NCBI GenBank assembly: GCA_048595745.1
Contig: CP184361.1
Source: Aquipseudomonas alcaligenes_A
Lineage (GTDB): Bacteria > Pseudomonadota > Gammaproteobacteria > Pseudomonadales > Pseudomonadaceae
Reading direction: 5' to 3' (one strand)
Length of the DNA stretch: 64,000 bases
Under the pieces are notes generated by a model. That model was given only the letters and a program-made list of their open reading frames with translations, had not been told where the DNA came from and ran no database searches. Below are positions 8,526 through 17,055 of the stretch, in pieces. A program made the position numbers and the translations under genes. Each line of letters starts with the position of its first letter. Position 1 is the stretch's first letter.

Positions 8526-9900
8526 GGCGAGATTCCTTTTCTTCGGTCGGTAGATTCGCTTGCCGCCAGCTGGCGGCCGGGTGCGGTGCGGCCAGGCGCG
8601 GGCCCTGGCCGAACAGCTTGTGGCGCAGGGAGCCTTCGGCGTAGGCGGTCTTGTAGCGGCCGCGTTGCTGCAGCTCGGGGATCACCAGGTCGATGAAGTC
8701 GACATAGCTCTCCGGGGTCACGGTGCGGGTGAGGTTGAAGCCGTCCAGGCCGGTCTCGTCGATCCAGGCCAGCAGCTGGTTGGCTACCTGACCAGGCGAG
8801 CCGACCGCCTGCGGGTAGCGGCCGCCGAGGGCGTGCTGTTCCAGCAGGCGGCGCTTGGTCCAGCCGCTGAAGCTCTTGACCACCGACTCGATGGCGTTGG
8901 TCTTGCGCTCGACGATGGGCTCGTCCAGGCCGAAGGCGGCCAGGTCGATGCCGGTGGAGGCAGAGAAGTGCGCGATGCCGGCTTCGGGGCTGGCGTGGCG
9001 CTGGTACTCGGCCAGCTTGTCGCGGGCCTCGGCTTCGCTCGGCGCGACCACCACATTGATGCCCATGAATACCTTGATCGCGTCGGCCGGGCGCCCGGCA
9101 GCCACGGCCGCGGCACGCACCTTGTCGACCTGGGCGCGCACTGCTTCCTTGTTCTGCCCGCCGATAAACACGCACTCGGCGTGGCTGCCGGCGAACTGCA
9201 GGCCGCGCGCGGACGAGCCGGCCTGGAATAGCAGCGGCGTGCGCTGCGGCGAGGGTTGGCTGAGGTGATAGCCCTCGACCTGGTAGAACTCTCCGTGGTG
9301 GCGGATCGGGTGCACCTTGTGTGGCTGGGCGTAGATGCGCCGGCTGCGGTCGGCCAGCACGGCGTCGTCTTCCCAGCTGCCCTCCCACAGCTTGTAGAGC
9401 ACCTCCAGGTACTCGTCGGCCTGGTCGTAGCGGCGGTCGTGTTCCACCTGTTCGCTGTGGCCCATGGCGCGGGCCGCGCTCTCCAGGTAGCCGGTGACGA
9501 TATTCCAGCCGACCCGTCCGCCGGTGAGGTGGTCCAGCGTGCTCATGCGTCGGGCGAAGGTGAAGGGCGCCTCGTAGCTCAGGTTGGCGGTGACGCCGAA
9601 GCCCAGGTGCGAGGTGACGCCGGCCATGGCCGAGACCAGCAGCAGCGGGTCGTTGACCGGCAGCTGGATACTCTCGCGCAAGGTCAGGTCGACATTGCCC
9701 TGGTACACGTCGTATACACCGAGGATGTCGGCGAGGAACAGGCCGTCGAACAGCCCGCGCTCCAGCTGGCGGGCTAGGTCGGTCCAGTATTCGAGGCGGT
9801 TGAAGTCCACCGAGCGGTCGCGCGGGTGGGTCCACAGGCCGTGGTTGATGTGGCCTACGCAGTTCATGTTGAAGGCGTTGAGCAGCAGCTGCTTGGCCAT
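8518..9900 (-). CDS. FMN-dependent monooxygenase, NtaA/SnaA/DszA/DmoA family (luciferase-like)
   Basis: The 460-residue protein is a flavin-dependent two-component monooxygenase of the bacterial luciferase fold (MNCVGHINHGLWTHPRD near the N-terminus, GRVGWNIVTGYLESAAR, LFQAGSSARGLQFAG). The NtaA/DszA/DmoA branch oxidises chelators, sulfones or dimethyl sulfide with reduced FMN from a partner reductase; no reductase is encoded nearby. Overlaps (TGATG with the upstream SfnB-like gene, eight bases with metQ) show a tight operon. A sulfone or sulfide substrate is likely from context. Confidence 0.9.
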   Translation of the reverse strand: MAKQLLLNAFNMNCVGHINHGLWTHPRDRSVDFNRLEYWTDLARQLERGLFDGLFLADILGVYDVYQGNVDLTLRESIQLPVNDPLLLVSAMAGVTSHLGFGVTANLSYEAPFTFARRMSTLDHLTGGRVGWNIVTGYLESAARAMGHSEQVEHDRRYDQADEYLEVLYKLWEGSWEDDAVLADRSRRIYAQPHKVHPIRHHGEFYQVEGYHLSQPSPQRTPLLFQAGSSARGLQFAGSHAECVFIGGQNKEAVRAQVDKVRAAAVAAGRPADAIKVFMGINVVVAPSEAEARDKLAEYQRHASPEAGIAHFSASTGIDLAAFGLDEPIVERKTNAIESVVKSFSGWTKRRLLEQHALGGRYPQAVGSPGQVANQLLAWIDETGLDGFNLTRTVTPESYVDFIDLVIPELQQRGRYKTAYAEGSLRHKLFGQGPRLAAPHPAASWRQANLPTEEKESRHA

Positions 9901-11099
9901 CAGATGGTCCCCCGGCGCGGCGGCAGGCGCTCGTTGAGGGTGTAGTCGCCGATGGCGTGGTATTTCCAGCGCACCGGGTCGTGCAGGGTGTGGGTACGGG
10001 CGTTGCGCCAGTGGCGGTCGAGGCCGTACTCGGCCAGGGTGGCGCGGCTGCCGGACAGCTCCAGCAGCTTGCTGCCGAGCAGCAGCGAGGTTTCGGTGCT
10101 GATCGCACGGGCCTCGGCCACGGCGATGGAGGCGGCGGCCACGCTGGCCTCGTCCGGCGCCAACTGGGCGCGATCGACGTACTCGCCGGCGCGCTCCAGC
10201 AGCGCCTCGGTGGCGGCCAGGCGTACGCGCAGCTTGCCGATCTCCTGTTGCGTCAGTGGGTCGTCACTGGCCTTGTCGACGCCGGCATCGATCCACGGCC
10301 GCGACTTGTGCCGCACGAACTGCAGCAGGTCCTCGTAGGCACCACGGGCGATGCCGCTGTCGATAGCGGCGTGCAGCAGTTGGGCGAAGGGCCCGACCGT
10401 GGTCGGTCGCTCGAAGGCGCTCTGGAACGGCACCACGTCTTCGGCGGCCACCGGTACGTTGTCGAACAGCACGCTGCCGCTGCCGGTGGTGCGCTGGCCG
10501 AAGCCGCTCCAGTCGTCGATCAGTTGCAGGCCCTTGGCCTCGCGCGGAACGAAGGCGAGGTAGCCGACGCCATGCTCATCTACCGCCAGGGTGGGGATGC
10601 GCTGGGCGAACAGCGCGCCAGTGCAGTAGAACTTGCGTCCGTCGATGCGGTAGCCGTCGCCGCTGCGGGTCAGGCGGGTGTTGCGGTCCAGGGCTGTCTT
10701 GGTGCCCAGCTCGGCCAGGGCGTTGCCGAAGCGTTTGCCGGCCAGGGCCTCGGCGTACAGGCGGCGCTGCTGCGCCTCGCTGCCGTTCACCCGCAGCACT
10801 TCCAGGGCGTAGAAGTGATTCTGCGGAATCTGCCCCAGCGAGCTGTCGGCCTGGGCGATGCGGGCGATGACCTTGGCCAGGGTTACGCTGGACAAGTCGG
10901 GGCCGCCAAAGGCCTTGGGTGCGGTGATGCCCCACAGGCCGGAGCGGGAGAAGTGTTCCAGTTCGGCGTGCGGCAGGCGGCGCTCGCGGTCGCGCTCGGC
11001 GGCTTCGCGGGCGAAGGCTTCGGCCAGGTTCGCGGCCACGGCCAGCGCTTCGGCGTCGTCACGCAGCAGCGGCGCGCCGGTATTCAAAGGTGCGTTCAT
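9900..11099 (-). CDS. SfnB-family sulfur acquisition oxidoreductase (acyl-CoA dehydrogenase-like)
   Basis: The 399-residue protein is an acyl-CoA-dehydrogenase-fold flavoprotein of the SfnB/DszC group (QIPQNHFYALEVLR, DDWSGFGQRTTGSGSVLFDNV, HWRNARTHTLHDPVRWKYHA near the C-terminus). SfnB is known from Pseudomonas dimethyl sulfone utilisation during sulfate starvation. It is paralogous to the next gene upstream: the C-terminal RNARTHTLHDPVRWKYHAIG block is identical. It lies four bases downstream of that gene and overlaps the monooxygenase start, so the two probably act together. Confidence 0.88.
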   Translation of the reverse strand: MNAPLNTGAPLLRDDAEALAVAANLAEAFAREAAERDRERRLPHAELEHFSRSGLWGITAPKAFGGPDLSSVTLAKVIARIAQADSSLGQIPQNHFYALEVLRVNGSEAQQRRLYAEALAGKRFGNALAELGTKTALDRNTRLTRSGDGYRIDGRKFYCTGALFAQRIPTLAVDEHGVGYLAFVPREAKGLQLIDDWSGFGQRTTGSGSVLFDNVPVAAEDVVPFQSAFERPTTVGPFAQLLHAAIDSGIARGAYEDLLQFVRHKSRPWIDAGVDKASDDPLTQQEIGKLRVRLAATEALLERAGEYVDRAQLAPDEASVAAASIAVAEARAISTETSLLLGSKLLELSGSRATLAEYGLDRHWRNARTHTLHDPVRWKYHAIGDYTLNERLPPRRGTI

Positions 11100-11102
11100 G
11101 GC

Positions 11103-12371
11103 TCAGATCCAGGAGTGGCGGTTGGGGTGGCGGCCGTTGAGGTGCCAGGCGCCGATGGCGTGGTACTTCCAGCGCACCGGGTCGTGCAGGGTGTGGGTGC
11201 GGGCGTTGCGCCAGTGGCGGTCGAGGCCGAATTCGGCGAGGGTCGCGCGGCTGCCGGCGAGCTCCAGCAGCTTCTCGCTGGCCTGCAGGCTGATCTCGGT
11301 GGTCAGCGCCTTGGCCTCGGCCACGGCGATGGAGGCACGGGCAGCGCCGTCGGCATCGATGGGCGCGGCGGCGACTTCATCCAGCACGCGGCCGGCCTTG
11401 TGCAGCAGCGCCTCGGCGGCGTGCAGTTCGACCTGCAGGCGGCCGACATCGGCGATCACGTAAGGGTCATCGCCGGCGCGCTCGACCTTGGCGTCGATCC
11501 ACGGCCGCGCCTTGTCGCGGACGAAGGCGATGGCGTCGCGCAGCGCGGCGTCGGCGATGCCCAGGTCGATGGCGGCCTGGATCAGCTGGGAGAAGGCGCC
11601 TTGCAGGCTCGGCTGCTCGGCCAGCGGCCAGAGCGGGATCAGGTTGTCGGCGTCCACTTCCACCTCGTTGAGCAGCACGGTGCCGCTGGCGGTGGTGCGC
11701 TGGCCGAAGCCGGACCAGTCGTTGACGATGCGCAGGCCCGGGCGGCCGCGCTGGATAAAGGCCAGCCAGGGGCGGCCGGCTTCGTCCAGGGCCTTGGTGG
11801 CGATCCAGTGGGCGAACAGGGCGCCAGTGGAATAGAACTTCTCGCCGCTGAACAGCCAGCGGCCATTGCGCTGGACCAGGCGCGCCTGAATGTCCTGGGT
11901 GTGCTTGCTACCACGCTCGGGGCCGCCGTTGCCGATGCGCCAGCCGGCCAGCACGCTGGCGAACAGGCGGCGCTGCTGCTCGGGGCTGGCGACAGCGCGC
12001 AGCAAGCCGATGAGACCGAACTGGTTCTGCGGAATCTGTCCCAGGGCCGGGTCGGCAGCGGAGATGATGCGGAACACTTCGGCGATGGTGACGTGCGACA
12101 GCTGCGGCCCGCCGAACTCGCGCGGCACGGCGATGCTGCCGAGGCCGCTGATGGTGAAGCGTTCCACCAGTTCCCAGGGCAGGCGGCGCTCGCGGTCACG
12201 CACTATGGCTTCGGTGCTGGCTGCGCGGGCCAGCGCGTGGGCGGCCTGCAGGGCTTCGGCGTCGCTGCCGAGAATGGCGGCAGGGAGCAGGACAGGGGCG
12301 ATGTCCTGGTCGGATGAACGCAGAACTTCGCCGGGGGTGGAGCTGTCCTCAGGGGTAATCGGACTGGTCAT
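11103..12371 (-). CDS. SfnB-family sulfur acquisition oxidoreductase, first gene of the operon
   Basis: This 422-residue protein is a second SfnB/DszC-like flavoprotein with the same landmarks as its neighbour (QIPQNQFGLIGLLRAV, NDWSGFGQRTTASGTVL, C-terminal HTLHDPVRWKYHAIG) and a longer N-terminus. The ATG at 12371 has GAGG upstream; an in-frame ATG at 12425 would add 18 residues and is less likely. As first gene of the 12371-6007 operon, its upstream region should hold the promoter; a motif shared with tauA lies at 12451-12464. Confidence 0.87.
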   Translation of the reverse strand: MTSPITPEDSSTPGEVLRSSDQDIAPVLLPAAILGSDAEALQAAHALARAASTEAIVRDRERRLPWELVERFTISGLGSIAVPREFGGPQLSHVTIAEVFRIISAADPALGQIPQNQFGLIGLLRAVASPEQQRRLFASVLAGWRIGNGGPERGSKHTQDIQARLVQRNGRWLFSGEKFYSTGALFAHWIATKALDEAGRPWLAFIQRGRPGLRIVNDWSGFGQRTTASGTVLLNEVEVDADNLIPLWPLAEQPSLQGAFSQLIQAAIDLGIADAALRDAIAFVRDKARPWIDAKVERAGDDPYVIADVGRLQVELHAAEALLHKAGRVLDEVAAAPIDADGAARASIAVAEAKALTTEISLQASEKLLELAGSRATLAEFGLDRHWRNARTHTLHDPVRWKYHAIGAWHLNGRHPNRHSWI

Positions 12372-12450
12372 GCAAACCTCATCTTGTGGATGCGCCAGCA
12401 ACGGGCACCGGGGATGAGGGCGCAACGGAGCGGCGAGAAAAGTGCGGTGC

Positions 12451-12464
12451 TCCGGTGGTCCGGT
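12451..12464. promoter_or_regulatory. shared motif TCCGGTGGTCCGGT upstream of the sfnB/metQNI operon
   Basis: The 14-bp sequence is a direct repeat of TCCGGT with a two-base spacer. The identical 14-mer occurs upstream of tauA (16573-16586), in the same orientation relative to the genes, and both copies are followed on the upstream side by AT-rich sequence. Both operons serve organosulfur use, so a common regulator is a reasonable inference. The regulator is not identified. Confidence 0.45.
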
Positions 12465-12584
12465 TTTTATACCGTATCGTGGTTAAATATATTTTTTAAA
12501 TACGATTATGGAATATTGATGTGCCTGAAAGTTGTTTGGGTGGACAGCTTTCCAGCAAGCACAGAGCGTCTGCGCCGGTGTCGC

Positions 12585-12944
12585 TCAGTTATCGTCTGGC
12601 GATTTCAGGAAGGCCGTCAGCCCACCCTTGATGGAGGCGACATTGACGTAGCCCAGGCGCTGCAGCTCGTCAGCGGCCAAGGCGCCGCGGTTGCCGCCAC
12701 GGCAATAGCAGAGGATCGGTGCCCGTTTGTCCGGTTGCAGATCGGCGATCTGCCTGGCCAGTTCCTCGGCAGGGAGGTTGTGGGCTCCCTCGATATGGTT
12801 CTCGGCATACTCCGCGCTACTGCGTACATCCAGCAGTAGGCCGCCCTGTGCAATCTTCTGGCGTGCTTCCTCAGGCGTCAGCTGTTGGATGCGCGTCCTG
12901 GCCTCAGCGGCGCGGCGCAGGAAGTCTTCGTCGTGGGACGCCAT
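12585..12944 (-). CDS. rhodanese-like domain protein
   Basis: The 119-residue protein is a single rhodanese domain with the active-site loop CRGGNR at residues 81-86 (catalytic Cys81) and the upstream LLLDVRSSAEYAENHIEGAHN motif. Such proteins carry a persulfide and transfer sulfane sulfur in the cytoplasm. It lies 11 bases after tauD and is read in the same direction, so it is probably the last gene of the tau operon, where it could handle sulfite or sulfide released from taurine. Confidence 0.9.
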   Translation of the reverse strand: MASHDEDFLRRAAEARTRIQQLTPEEARQKIAQGGLLLDVRSSAEYAENHIEGAHNLPAEELARQIADLQPDKRAPILCYCRGGNRGALAADELQRLGYVNVASIKGGLTAFLKSPDDN

Positions 12945-12955
12945 TGGCGGCCTCC

Positions 12956-13789
12956 TCAGCGTGGGCGATCGCCCAGAATCGTCGCCCGGTGCATCACCCG
13001 CCGTGCCGGACGGTAGTCGTCCACCGCATAGTGCTGGGTGATTCGATTGTCCCAGAAGGCCACATCGTTCTCCTGCCAGCGCCAGCGAATGCTGAACTCC
13101 GGGCGGGTGCTGTGGGCGAACAGGAAGCGCAGCAGGGCTTCGCTCTCGGCAGGTTCCAGCTCGTTGATCCGGGTGGTGAAACCTTCGTTGACGAATAGGC
13201 CCTTGCGCCCGGTGACTGGATGAGTGCGCACCACCGGGTGGGTCACCGGTGGGTGCTGGCGCTGCACCTCGTGGTAGCGCTCCAGGGCCTCGGGCGTGTT
13301 GCCAAACCGCTCCAGCGGGAAGGAGCGGGTGAAGTCATGACTGGCGGTGAGACCGTCGAGCAGGCGCTGCAGGGGTTTTGACAGCGCTTCGAAGGCCGCA
13401 CTGCTGCTCGCCCACAGGGTATCACCGCCGTATGCCGGCAGCTGCTTGGCCGCCAGCACGGCGCCCAGGGCAGGGGTTTCGAGGAAGGTCACGTCGGTGT
13501 GCCAGATGGCGTTGTCGCGCACATCGGTCACGGAGGTATCGAGCACCAGTACTTCAGGCTGCTCGGGGATGTTCGGGTAGAGCGGGTGGATGTGCAGGTC
13601 GCCGAAGCGCGCGGCGAAGGCCGCCTGCTGAGGCGGCTCGATCGGCTGGGCGCGGAAGAACAGCACTTGGTGTTCGAGCAGCGCACGCTCGATGGCTTGC
13701 TGGTCGCTGCCAGCCAGCGGATGGCGCAGGTCGATACCGCCAACAATGGCGCCCAGCGCCGGGCTCAGTGGAGTGATATGGATGCTCAT
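12956..13789 (-). CDS. tauD: taurine dioxygenase TauD
   Basis: The 277-residue protein is an Fe(II)/2-oxoglutarate dioxygenase that hydroxylates taurine to release sulfite and aminoacetaldehyde. The iron triad is visible: H97 and D99 in IWHTDVTF and H253 in RITQHYAVDD, with the 2-oxoglutarate arginine in YRPARR. The length matches TauD (about 280). The ATG at 13789 has GGAAG upstream; an in-frame TTG five codons earlier is not needed. It lies 15 bases after tauC in a tauABCD-rhodanese operon. Confidence 0.93.
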   Translation of the reverse strand: MSIHITPLSPALGAIVGGIDLRHPLAGSDQQAIERALLEHQVLFFRAQPIEPPQQAAFAARFGDLHIHPLYPNIPEQPEVLVLDTSVTDVRDNAIWHTDVTFLETPALGAVLAAKQLPAYGGDTLWASSSAAFEALSKPLQRLLDGLTASHDFTRSFPLERFGNTPEALERYHEVQRQHPPVTHPVVRTHPVTGRKGLFVNEGFTTRINELEPAESEALLRFLFAHSTRPEFSIRWRWQENDVAFWDNRITQHYAVDDYRPARRVMHRATILGDRPR

Positions 13790-13804
13790 GGCTGTTTCTT
13801 CCAA

Positions 13805-14641
13805 TCAATGGGTCTGGCCATGCCAGGGCACCAGTTTGCGTTGCAGGGCGCGCAGACCTAACTCCAGGGCGAAGGCGATCACTGCGATCAGCAGGATGCC
13901 GAGGATCACTACGTCGGTGACCAGAAACTGGGCGGCCGACTGCACCATGAAGCCGAGGCCGCGTTGGGCGGCGATCAGTTCGGCGGCGACCAGGGTCGAC
14001 CAACCCACGCCGAGGCCGATGCGGATACCGGTAAGGATGTCCGGCAGGGCGCTGGGCAGGATCACGTGGCGCACCAGTTGCGCCGGAGTGGCACCGAGCG
14101 CTTGCGCGGCACGCAGCTTGGCCGGATCGGCGCTGCGCACACCAGTGGCGGTGGCAATCACAATGGGGGCGAAGATCGCGAGATAAATCAGCAGCACCTT
14201 GGACAGCTCGCCGATGCCGCACCAGATGACGATGAGTGGCAGGTAAGCCAGGGGTGGAATCGGCCGGTAGAACTCGATCAGCGGATCGATCAGGCCACGC
14301 ACCCGCCGGCTGCGGCCGATGGCGATGCCGAGCGGAATGGCGGTCAGTACCGCAAAAACCAGCGCCAGGCCTATCCGGCCCAGGCTGGCGCCCAGGTGCT
14401 GCCACAGACTGGCGTCCAGATATCCTTCAGTCAGCAGTTTCCAGCCACGCTCCAGTACCGCCTGCGGGCTGGGCAGGAACAGCGGTTCGATCAGACCTGC
14501 GGCCGTCACCGCCCACCAGGTCCAGATCAGCGTGCCGATGCTGAGGAGGCCGAGGGCTAGCAGGCTGGGTTCGCGCCGCGGTGTGCGTTCGGCCTGCTGT
14601 TCGGCAGCGCTTCGGGAGTAGATGTACTCGTAGCTGCTCAT
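13805..14641 (-). CDS. tauC: taurine ABC transporter permease TauC
   Basis: The 278-residue inner-membrane permease has a soluble N-terminal stretch, about six hydrophobic helices and the TauC/SsuC coupling loop (LRAAQALGATPAQLVRHVILPSALPDILTG). The sequence IEFYRPIPPLAYLPLIVIWCGIG is typical of TauC. It sits 13 bases after tauB. With TauA and TauB it imports taurine under sulfur limitation. Confidence 0.93.
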   Translation of the reverse strand: MSSYEYIYSRSAAEQQAERTPRREPSLLALGLLSIGTLIWTWWAVTAAGLIEPLFLPSPQAVLERGWKLLTEGYLDASLWQHLGASLGRIGLALVFAVLTAIPLGIAIGRSRRVRGLIDPLIEFYRPIPPLAYLPLIVIWCGIGELSKVLLIYLAIFAPIVIATATGVRSADPAKLRAAQALGATPAQLVRHVILPSALPDILTGIRIGLGVGWSTLVAAELIAAQRGLGFMVQSAAQFLVTDVVILGILLIAVIAFALELGLRALQRKLVPWHGQTH

Positions 14642-14654
14642 TCGTGTCTCCTTG

Positions 14655-15438
14655 TCACGCTCTGGGCTTCTGACGCTGGGCAAACACTTGGGCCAGCACT
14701 CGTTCGCGGGTTTCGATGAAGACCGGGTCGGATTTGATTGCGCGGGCACTCTCGCCTGCGGCGTAACGACGACCGAAGTCGAGCTTAAGGTGCTCGGCGA
14801 TGCGTCCGGGGTTGGGCTCCAGCAGCACCAGGTCGGTGGCGAGGAATACCGCCTCCTCAATGTCATGGGTGATCAGCAGTACCGGCTTGGCGGTGCGCCG
14901 CCAGACCTGTAGCAGCAGTTCCTGCATCTGCTCGCGGGTGAAGGCGTCCAGCGCGCCAAAGGGCTCGTCCATCAGCAGCAGGCGCGGCTCGGCGGCCAGT
15001 GCGCGGGCCAGTCCGACGCGTTGCTTTTGCCCTCCGGACAACTCCCAGACATGGCGTTGCTCGAAGCCGGTCAGGTCGACCAATGACAGAAGCTCTCGGG
15101 CCTTGGTCTCGCGCTGTGCTCTCGGCACGCCAGCCAGCTGCAAGCCAAATGCGACGTTGCTCAGCACGTTCTGCCAGGGCAGTAGGGCATCGTCCTGAAA
15201 CACCACACCGCGTTCGGCAGACGGGCCTGTGACAGGTTGTCCATCGAGGCTGATGCGGCCAGTGCTGGGTGCGGTGAACCCTGCGATCAGGTTCAGCAGG
15301 CTGGTCTTGCCGCTGCCGGAGGGACCGAGGGCGACCAGCAACTGATCAGGGCCGAGGGTCAGGGAAATGTCGTGCAGTACCGGCTCGGACCGCGCCGGGG
15401 TACTGTGCGCTGATGCGCTCCAGTTCGAGTAGGGCCAT
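14655..15438 (-). CDS. tauB: taurine ABC transporter ATPase TauB, with an apparent frameshift near the start
   Basis: From about 15396 leftwards the frame encodes a complete TauB ATPase: Walker A GPSGSGKTS, signature ELSGGQKQR, Walker B LLLMDEPFGALD, and ITHDIEEA. The expected N-terminus (MALLELERISAQYP) is encoded from the ATG at 15438 but in another frame. Dropping one C from the run of four at 15397-15400 (G on the plus strand) restores a normal-length protein reading ISAQYPARSEPVLHDISL. Either the gene carries a +1 frameshift and the transporter is damaged, or the base is an assembly error. In-frame starts upstream of 15438 look non-native. Confidence 0.8.
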
Positions 15439-15491
15439 GGTGTTCTCTTTATTGAGGTGCATCCGGCGACGGCATCCTTGCCGCCGCCGAA

Positions 15492-15511
15492 CCTTGCCCC
15501 GAGGGGCAAGG
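15492..15511. other. perfect hairpin in the tauA-tauB gap
   Basis: CCTTGCCCC and GGGGCAAGG form 9-bp perfect arms around a two-base centre, 10 bases after the tauA stop, with no U tract. Stable stems after a solute-binding gene usually stabilise the upstream message and lower downstream expression. This would give excess TauA over TauB/C. Confidence 0.5.
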
Positions 15512-15520
15512 GCCAGATGC

Positions 15521-16501
15521 TCAGTTGGTGACGTACTGGTTGCTGACGTAGGGCGCGTAGTCCGGCAGCACGGCGTCGACCTTGCCTTGCTCCTTGAGGA
15601 ACTTGGCGGTATCGGTGATGGCCTGGGTGGTCGGCGCGCCGAGGGCGGTGACCTGATCGGCGGCCAGCGGGAAGACGTTACCCTGCAGCAGCAGCGGGAT
15701 GTCTTCGGCCTTGGCGCCGGAGAGTTTCACCACCTTGGCGATGTTGTCCTGATTGGCCAGCCAGGCTTTCGGGTCCTTGCGGTAATCGGCGTAGGCATCG
15801 AGGGTTACCTTGGCAAAGGCGCGCACCACTTCCGGATGCTTCTCGGCGAAGTCCTTGCGCACGATCCAGGCATCGAAAGTCGGTGCGCCCAGTTCGCTCA
15901 GCTCGCCGGAGGTGATCAGCACCTTGCCGTTTTCCTTGGCTACACCCAGGGCTGGATCCCAGACGTAGGTGGCATCGATATCACCACGTTTCCAGGCGGA
16001 GATGATCGCCGGCGGCGCCAGGTTGAGGACCTGCACCTTGGCCGGATCGATGTTCCAGTGCTTGAGCGCGGCCAGCAGGCTGTAGTGACCGGTGGAGACG
16101 AAGGGCACGGCGACTTTCTTGCCGATCAGGTCTTGCGGCTTGCTGATGTTGCTGCCGTCACGGGCGACCAGGGCTTCGGCTGCGCCAATCTGAGTGGCGA
16201 TGAGGAAAGTCTGTACCGGCAGCTGGCGAGTGGCGGCGGCGGCCAGCGGACTGGAGCCGACATAACCGATTTGCACGTCACCAGAGGCGACTGCAGTGAT
16301 GACCTCGGCACCGCTGTCGAATTTGCGCCAGTCGATCTCGGACTTGCTGGCTTTCTCGTAGGCACCTTCGGCCTGGGCGACTTTGGCCGGGTCGACGGTG
16401 GTCTGGTAGGCAACGGTGAAATCGGCGGCCTGGGCCGCCAGGCTCAGGCTGGAGAGGGTCAGTACGGCCAGCAGGCGGCGGGTAAAGGGAACGTGACTCA
16501 T
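15521..16501 (-). CDS. tauA: taurine-binding periplasmic protein TauA
   Basis: The 326-residue solute-binding protein has a Sec signal peptide ending AAQA/ADF and the TauA core (TVAYQTTVDPAKVAQAEG, DIDATYVWDPALG, PTFDAWIVRKDFAEKHP). It binds taurine in the periplasm and delivers it to TauBC. It is the first gene of the tauABCD-rhodanese operon. Its upstream region has a 14-bp motif shared with the sfnB operon and a 24-bp AT-rich palindrome. Confidence 0.94.
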   Translation of the reverse strand: MSHVPFTRRLLAVLTLSSLSLAAQAADFTVAYQTTVDPAKVAQAEGAYEKASKSEIDWRKFDSGAEVITAVASGDVQIGYVGSSPLAAAATRQLPVQTFLIATQIGAAEALVARDGSNISKPQDLIGKKVAVPFVSTGHYSLLAALKHWNIDPAKVQVLNLAPPAIISAWKRGDIDATYVWDPALGVAKENGKVLITSGELSELGAPTFDAWIVRKDFAEKHPEVVRAFAKVTLDAYADYRKDPKAWLANQDNIAKVVKLSGAKAEDIPLLLQGNVFPLAADQVTALGAPTTQAITDTAKFLKEQGKVDAVLPDYAPYVSNQYVTN

Positions 16502-16572
16502 GGAGACTCCTCGGACGGGCAGGGCCGCAAAGGAGCAGGCCGGGCCACAGGACAGTTGTGATCTTCTGGGTG

Positions 16573-16586
16573 TCCGGTGGTCCGGT
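16573..16586. promoter_or_regulatory. shared motif TCCGGTGGTCCGGT upstream of tauA
   Basis: This 14-mer is identical to 12451-12464 upstream of the sfnB/metQNI operon and lies about 70 bases before the tauA start. It is a candidate binding site for a sulfur-starvation regulator. No other exact copy was noticed in the window. Confidence 0.45.
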
Positions 16587-16606
16587 ATGGCTAAGCTATT
16601 AGAATC

Positions 16607-16630
16607 AAAAAGTATTTATAAATACTTTTT
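16607..16630. promoter_or_regulatory. 24-bp perfect AT-rich palindrome upstream of tauA
   Basis: The palindrome centres on GTATTTATAAATAC flanked by five A and five T, 106-129 bases upstream of tauA. AT-rich dyads of this kind are used by CysB-type LysR regulators in sulfur genes, so an operator is plausible. A weak promoter or a cruciform site is the alternative. Confidence 0.4.
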
Positions 16631-16848
16631 TAGACTATTTTTATTACTTTTAGGTAGCACTGGACAGTGCCAGGCCAATCTAGGGATTTGCCAGGAAGCT
16701 GCTACTGCTAGAGCGAGTCAGGGGCTATTCCTTCAGTACGTAAACACTATAAGTACGGAGGTTAGGTGGCCACTGGCCGGAAGCCATCGCTTGAGGACTT
16801 AGGGAGTCCATTCTGAGGCCGGACGGTCTCTAGAAAACCGGGGGCTAT

Positions 16849-17055
16849 TCAGTCACCAGGCTGGCGGTTGGTTGCGTAGAACAATGCCACGTCGGGAATG
16901 CGCTCGTCGTCCGTGAGGTGCGCAAAGGGATCAATCACCGCATCCTGGTAAATCACGGGTGTGGACATCAGTGTCAGTGGCGGTGGAGTAGCGCAGGCAC
17001 TGATTAGAAGCGCCATCAGGATGGTCAGGTGCAATTTTGAAGACAAATGAGGCAT
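16849..17055 (-). pseudogene. truncated lipoprotein alpha/beta-hydrolase (DUF900-like), N-terminal fragment
   Basis: The 68-codon frame begins with a lipoprotein signal peptide (lipobox LISAC) and continues PFAHLTDDERIPDVALFYATNRQPGD before a stop. The FYATNR motif at the start of the mature domain is typical of DUF900/alpha-beta hydrolases of about 300-400 residues. The rest of the domain is absent, so this looks like a decayed gene. Its family assignment rests on one motif. Confidence 0.5.

Larger units (their letters stand above)
16502..16848. other. gene-free stretch upstream of tauA
   Basis: Apart from the tauA regulatory motifs no gene is supported here. The part 16640-16848 has no convincing reading frame or RNA feature. 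It may be decayed sequence, because truncated genes follow directly at 16849. Confidence 0.5.

Noticed and set aside
9957..12317. A 786-codon plus-strand open frame
   Set aside because: It is antisense to the two SfnB genes, has low-complexity Gly/Ala/Gln composition typical of GC-rich shadow frames, and no domain.
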